A DNA stretch of 64,000 nucleotides, taken from the NCBI RefSeq assembly GCF_024585265.1, contig NZ_CP036533.1, positions 1,745,001-1,809,000 of the forward strand, in the 5' to 3' direction. Of this stretch, positions 60,210 through 64,000 are shown piece by piece. Every line of letters starts with the position of its first letter. Position 1 is the first letter of the stretch. Source of the DNA: Bradyrhizobium sp. WBAH42. GTDB taxonomy: Bacteria > Pseudomonadota > Alphaproteobacteria > Rhizobiales > Xanthobacteraceae. The translations under genes and the position numbers were made by a program. The notes beneath the pieces are model-generated. The model made no database searches and was not told where the DNA came from. It saw only the letters and a list, made by a program, of their open reading frames with translations.

Positions 60210-61802
60210 CTACCGCATCTCACCCTTGATCATATCCGCCGCCTTCTCCCCGATCATGATGGTCGGCGCATTGGTGTTGCCGCCGATCAGCGTCGGCATG
60301 ATCGAGGCGTCGACGACGCGCAATCCTCCGACGCCATGGACCTTTAGCGTCGGGTCGACCACGGCCATCGCGTCCATGCCCATCTTGCAGGTGCCGACGG
60401 GGTGATAGACGGTATCGACCCGCGCGCGCAGAATGGCGCGGATGTCGTCGTCCGTTCTCACGTCGGACGTGAACATGTCCTTCTTCTGTAGCGCCCGCAG
60501 CGCCGGCGTCTCCATCAGACGCCGCGTCGTCTTGAAGCCGGCGACCATCCTCTCGACATCCTCTTCCTCGCCGAGGAAATTCGGATCGATCATCGGTGCT
60601 GCCAGTGGATCGGCGCTTCTCAGCCAGATGCTGCCGCGGCTCTTCGGCCTGAGCAGGCAGACATGGCATGAGAAGCCCGCCTCCTTGTGCTTCTTGCGGC
60701 CGTGGTCGTCGAGCATCGCGATGACGAAGTGGAGCTGGATGTCCGGCACGTCGAGATCGGGCCGGGTCTTCAGGAAGCCGCCGCACTCGGCGAAATTGGT
60801 GGTCATCACGCCGCGCCGCTGGCGGCGATAGCGTTGGATGCCGCGCAGCAGCGATGGCAGCCGACTGATCGAGGCGTGAACGAAGTGCGGATAGTCGGAG
60901 GCGTAGACGAACACGAAGTCCGGATGGTCCTGCAGATTACGCCCGACGCCGGGCAGGTGATGCACCACGCCGATGCCGTGCGCGGCAAGCGCATCGCCGT
61001 CGCCGATGCCCGACAGCATCAACAGCTGCGGCGACTGGAAGGCGCCGGCGGCGAGGATCACCTCGCGGCGGGCGCGCAGCTGCTTCTTTTGTCTGCCCTG
61101 CACATATTCGATGCCGACCGCGCGCCCGCCTTCGAACAGGATCTTCGTTGCCTGCGCTCCGGTCTCGACCCGCAGATTCGGCCGCTTGTCGATGTGGGGA
61201 GCCAGATAAGCGCGCGCCGCGCTCCAGCGCTCGCCGTGGCGCTGGGTCACCTGGTAGCTGCCGAGCCCTTCATGGTCCTCTTCATTGAAGTCCTCGCGGA
61301 TGCGGAACTGCGCCTCGCGCGCGGCCTGATGGAAGACGTCATGGATCGGGTTGTCCGAGCGCAGCCTGTTGACGTGCAGCGGGCCACCCTTGCCGTGATA
61401 TTCGCCGTCGAAATCGGCGTTGTTCTCCGACCGCTTGAAATAGGGCAGCACGTCCGCATACGACCAGCCGGCATTGCCGAGCGCGGCCCAATGGTCGTAA
61501 TCCCATTTGTGGCCGCGGATGTAGACCATCGCGTTGATGGCCGAGGATCCGCCGAGGCCCTTGCCGCGCGGTTGATAGCCGATGCGGCCGTTCAAGCCCT
61601 TCTGCGGCACGGTATCGAAGGCCCAGTTGGCCGCGGCGTAGGGCAAAGCGAGCCCGAATGGCGTGGTGATCCGCCAGGTGTCGTTGCGTCCGCCCGCATC
61701 GAGCAGCGCGACGGATGTGCCCGCATCCTCCGACAGCCGCCCCGCAATTGTGCAGCCGCCCGAGCCCGCGCCCACGACGACGAAATCGAATGTGTCGGTC
61801 AA
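60210..61802 (-). CDS. GMC-family flavin oxidoreductase
   Basis: 530 residues. FAD motif VVVGAGSGGCTIAGRLSED, GMC signature 1 region PRGKGLGGSSAINAMVYIRG, signature 2 in AAGAFQSPQLLMLSGIG, and C-terminal VDTVYHPVGTCKMG and MPTLIGGNTNAPTIMIGEKA. Resembles choline/long-chain alcohol dehydrogenases; substrate unknown. The start is uncertain: TTG 61802 has a G-rich site (GGGGGGC) upstream and opens exactly at LTDTFDFVVVG; ATG 61826 lies inside repeat DNA. A catalytic His is in YHPVGTCK. No linked betaine genes are present. Confidence 0.93.
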   Translation of the reverse strand: MTDTFDFVVVGAGSGGCTIAGRLSEDAGTSVALLDAGGRNDTWRITTPFGLALPYAAANWAFDTVPQKGLNGRIGYQPRGKGLGGSSAINAMVYIRGHKWDYDHWAALGNAGWSYADVLPYFKRSENNADFDGEYHGKGGPLHVNRLRSDNPIHDVFHQAAREAQFRIREDFNEEDHEGLGSYQVTQRHGERWSAARAYLAPHIDKRPNLRVETGAQATKILFEGGRAVGIEYVQGRQKKQLRARREVILAAGAFQSPQLLMLSGIGDGDALAAHGIGVVHHLPGVGRNLQDHPDFVFVYASDYPHFVHASISRLPSLLRGIQRYRRQRRGVMTTNFAECGGFLKTRPDLDVPDIQLHFVIAMLDDHGRKKHKEAGFSCHVCLLRPKSRGSIWLRSADPLAAPMIDPNFLGEEEDVERMVAGFKTTRRLMETPALRALQKKDMFTSDVRTDDDIRAILRARVDTVYHPVGTCKMGMDAMAVVDPTLKVHGVGGLRVVDASIMPTLIGGNTNAPTIMIGEKAADMIKGEMR

Positions 61803-61820
61803 TATTAGCCCCCCATTTCT

Positions 61821-61924
61821 CGTCATTCCGGGGCGCGCGAAGCGCGAACCCGGAATCCATTGAGCCGCATAACGTGCTGCGAAATGGATTCCGGGTTCGA
61901 TGCTGCGCATCGCCCCGGAATGAC
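61821..61924. repeat. Palindromic repeat family A
   Basis: CGTCATTCCGGGGCGCG...CGCCCCGGAATGAC, just upstream of the GMC gene and overlapping its possible earlier ATG. Confidence 0.9.
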
Positions 61925-62223
61925 CCAAGGCGTTTTCGCCCCTCATCTTGTTGCCGCAAGCTGGTCCTTTGTGGAACTTCTGGCAAGAGCGCGCGGAACG
62001 GGGCGGAAATTCGCTCATCCCCCTGTCACAAAGTCGAAAAAAACGTTCCCGCAGCCCTTTCCAAAGGCAGCCCGCCTTGATACATACCCCCCGCACCCGA
62101 CGGGCATTGCCCGGGGGTCGCCTTCCAAGGAAGCCTTTGGGACGGAAGCGGCAAGCCAGCGCGACCAGCGCCGGCCTCAACCGACCGTCCCCAGGATTTA
62201 ACCGAAGGCGCGCAAAGGTTTAA
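61925..62223. other. Gene-free stretch upstream of tRNA-fMet
   Basis: No convincing gene. It holds an A-rich run (GAAAAAAACG), and short inverted GC segments (CCCGACGGGC, GGCATTGCCCGGGGG). It probably contains the promoters of the GMC gene and the tRNA, but no clear -35/-10 pair was identified. Confidence 0.4.
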
Positions 62224-62300
<77 letters not shown>

Positions 62301-62329
62301 AATTCGGATTGACCGGATCCGAGACGACA

Positions 62330-62360
62330 ACGGCCCGCTTGATGCGGGCCGTTTTTGTTT
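62330..62360 (+). terminator. Intrinsic terminator after tRNA-fMet
   Basis: ACGGCCCGC (62330-62338) pairs with GCGGGCCGT (62344-62352) over a 5-nt loop, followed by TTTTTGTTT. It is also at the 3' end of the convergent ABC operon. Confidence 0.9.
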
Positions 62361-62378
62361 GGCGATGGGATCACCGCG

Positions 62379-63146
62379 CTATCTCGCCGCGGTCTGCCAG
62401 GCGAGCAGCCGCTGCTCGACCAGCGACATCGCAATCGACGTCACATATCCGGTCGCACCGAGCAGGATGACGCCGGCGAAGAGGTCGGCGGATCGGAACG
62501 CGCGTGCCGAGAGCAGGACCCAATGACCAAGACCGTCGAGGCCGGCAAGGATCTCGCAGACCACCGAGAGGATCAGCGCGACGGTCAGGCTGAGCCGCAT
62601 GCCGGCGAGGATATCCGGCAATGCCGAAGGCAGGGCGATCTTGCCGATGATGGCGGCGCGCGACATCTGCAGCGAGCGGGCGACCTCATAGAGCCGCGGC
62701 TCGACGGCGGCAAAGCCGTGAATGGTTGCGAGAATGATCGGCCAGATCGCGCCGAACGCGATCACGAACAGCGCCATGCCTTGCGTCAGCCCGAGCATCG
62801 CGATCGCGACCGGGATGATCGCCGAGACCGGCAGGGGCCTTAAGAATTCCAGCGACGGCGCCACATAGGCGCGCATCGTCCTGGACGAACCGATCAGCGC
62901 GCCAAGCGCAATGCCGGCGATCGAGGCGGCGAGCCAGCCATAGGCCATGTGCTCCAGCGTGCCGATCAGCTTGCCGGCGAGATCGCCACTCGAAAAGCCG
63001 CGCACCAACGCGGCCCAGGCGCGGTCCGGACCGGGCAGGAACACCGGCGACACCAGCTTCAGATTGGCGACGAGCTGCCACGCCGCAATGAAGCTGCCTG
63101 CGACGAGGACGCTTGCGACACGCCAGAGGATCGCAGCGCGGTTCAT
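62379..63146 (-). CDS. ABC transporter permease, NitT/TauT/SsuC type (second)
   Basis: 255 residues with about six membrane helices. The EAA-type cytoplasmic loop is VARSLQMSRAAIIGKIALPSALPDILAGMRLSL, and LEFLRPLPVSAIIPVAIAMLG is the typical SsuC/TauC region. ATG 63146 overlaps the stop of the first permease gene (ATGA). A minus-strand operon of ATPase, permease, permease. Transports nitrate, sulphonate, pyrimidine or similar by family; ligand not known. Ends near the tRNA terminator. Confidence 0.92.
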   Translation of the reverse strand: MNRAAILWRVASVLVAGSFIAAWQLVANLKLVSPVFLPGPDRAWAALVRGFSSGDLAGKLIGTLEHMAYGWLAASIAGIALGALIGSSRTMRAYVAPSLEFLRPLPVSAIIPVAIAMLGLTQGMALFVIAFGAIWPIILATIHGFAAVEPRLYEVARSLQMSRAAIIGKIALPSALPDILAGMRLSLTVALILSVVCEILAGLDGLGHWVLLSARAFRSADLFAGVILLGATGYVTSIAMSLVEQRLLAWQTAAR

Positions 63147-63907
63147 GGATTGTCTCCGGCGAGCGCGGCGCGGCCGAACAGGCGGCGCTGCGCCGCGATC
63201 AACAGGATGTTCAGCGCGTAGCCGATCACGCCGATCCAGACCAGGTAGGCCAGCATCAGGTCGGCGCGCAGCGCCTGCTGCGCCAGCATGATGCCGGCAC
63301 CGAGGCCAATCGGATTGATCGCGATCTCGACGGTGACGGCGACGATCAGGGCGATGCCGGCCGACAGGCGGAAGGCGACGAAGATTCGCGGCAGTGCGGC
63401 CGGGATCACGATCTTCGCGATCCGTTGCGGCGCGCTCAGCCGCAAGGCCCGCGACACTTCCATCAATCGCGGCTCGATGCTGCGCACCGCGCTGCGCGTC
63501 AGGATCAGCATCGGCCAGACGCAGGCGAACGCCACGATCACGATCTCCATGCGGTAGCCGAAGCCGAGCGCGATCAACGCAATAGGCAGCAGCGCGATCG
63601 AGGGAATCGGGCGGATCGCCTCGACCGTCACCTCCATCAGCCGGTCGAGGGGACGCGAAATGCCGAAGGCGATGCCGAGCGCAAGCCCGATGGCGCTGCC
63701 GATCGCAAGGCCTGCAAAGGCGGCGAACAACGTGTCGCGGGTCGCGATCGGAATCGAGAGATCGGCAAGCGCATTGGCCAGCGCCGCGAGGATTGCGCTC
63801 GGCGGCGCCAGGCTGTCGCTTTGCAGATGGGCGAGGCGTGCCCACAGCTCGAACGCCAGCATCAGCGCCAGCGGCAGCAACAAAGGCTTCGTGCGGTCGA
63901 GGCTCAA
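63143..63907 (-). CDS. ABC transporter permease, NitT/TauT/SsuC type (first)
   Basis: 254 residues. The EAA loop reads VSRALRLSAPQRIAKIVIPAALPRIFVAFRLSAG, with VEAIRPIPSIALLPIALIALG upstream. The start is a TTG at 63907 that overlaps the TGA of the preceding ATPase gene (TTGA), so translation is coupled; no ATG is nearby. It is paired with the permease at 62379. Two permease genes instead of the usual single one suggest a hetero-oligomeric pore. Confidence 0.9.
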   Translation of the reverse strand: MSLDRTKPLLLPLALMLAFELWARLAHLQSDSLAPPSAILAALANALADLSIPIATRDTLFAAFAGLAIGSAIGLALGIAFGISRPLDRLMEVTVEAIRPIPSIALLPIALIALGFGYRMEIVIVAFACVWPMLILTRSAVRSIEPRLMEVSRALRLSAPQRIAKIVIPAALPRIFVAFRLSAGIALIVAVTVEIAINPIGLGAGIMLAQQALRADLMLAYLVWIGVIGYALNILLIAAQRRLFGRAALAGDNP

Positions 63908-64000
63908 TGTTCGGTCGCCTTGATGAAGTCGAACAATTGCCGGCGCAGCCGCAGGAATTCCGGATGCTCGCGGGTGGCGAGCTGGTCGCGCGGACGCGGC
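63904..64000 (-). CDS. ABC transporter ATP-binding protein, NitT/TauT type (C-terminal end, partial)
   Basis: Only the last 31 residues lie in the window (starting about RPRDQLATREHPEF and ending LFDFIKATEH). An RPRD...HPEF..LR..L tail is usual at the end of SsuB/TauB-type ATPases, and the overlap with the permease start supports this. The catalytic domain is beyond the right edge. Confidence 0.6.
   Translation of the reverse strand, partial: PRPRDQLATREHPEFLRLRRQLFDFIKATEH

Overview
The window reads as chromosomal DNA of a slow-growing rhizobial alphaproteobacterium, most likely Bradyrhizobium or a close relative. The reasons are a high-GC background, an initiator tRNA of the Rhizobiales type, an mbfA-type iron exporter under a perfect Irr/ICE palindrome, many ABC/TRAP uptake and acyl-CoA genes, and long palindromic intergenic repeats in most gaps between transcription units. 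No integrase, transposase, CRISPR array or phage gene was seen. Species assignment is inference.

Layout. 1-6.3 kb (mostly minus): GntR regulator, PhyH-type dioxygenase, SAF-domain NAD(P) oxidoreductase (COG4091 type) and two tandemly duplicated TRAP solute-binding proteins; possibly one catabolic module. 6.4-8.8 kb: two tandem alpha/beta hydrolases and an O6-alkylguanine-DNA methyltransferase. 8.9-20.4 kb: acyl/aryl-CoA module with acyl-CoA synthetase, thiolase, TetR, SDR, enoyl-CoA hydratase, feruloyl-CoA-synthase-like ligase and three acyl-CoA dehydrogenases, one lacking the glutamate usually used as base. 20.4-29.9 kb: Dpp/Opp-like ABC transporter with two divergent paralogous binding proteins; an AtzG-like small subunit and its amidase sit between the two ATPase genes, and all four genes are coupled by ATGA overlaps.

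30-36.5 kb: small membrane protein, type I secretion ATPase and adaptor with no visible substrate, AMP nucleosidase, a secreted poly-Gly/TPR protein, a DUF1488-like protein. 36.7-39.9 kb: CinA-type amidohydrolase, then two metal-dependent amidohydrolases and a Rieske ferredoxin; the second amidohydrolase carries a one-base frameshift. 40-43.5 kb: MHS-type symporter, LysR regulator, DUF1127 protein, GNAT acetyltransferase. 43.7-48.6 kb: second acyl-CoA module (enoyl-CoA hydratase, SDR, long acyl-CoA dehydrogenase, Zn alcohol dehydrogenase). 48.8-58.5 kb: NTF2-like protein, amidase, MbfA iron exporter, epoxide-hydrolase-like enzyme, two paralogous metallo-beta-lactamase-fold enzymes around a GST and a FAH-family enzyme, DUF3775 protein, SDR. 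58.6-64 kb: CvpA-like protein, SDR, GMC oxidoreductase, tRNA-fMet, and a NitT/TauT-type ABC operon running off the end.

Overall this is an accessory-metabolism region: uptake systems paired with hydrolases, oxidoreductases and CoA-dependent degradation genes. The most distinctive points are the AtzG/amidase pair inside the peptide-transporter operon, the promoter-overlapping ICE box at mbfA, the frameshifted amidohydrolase, the acyl-CoA dehydrogenase pair differing at one key residue, and the dense set of palindromic repeats.
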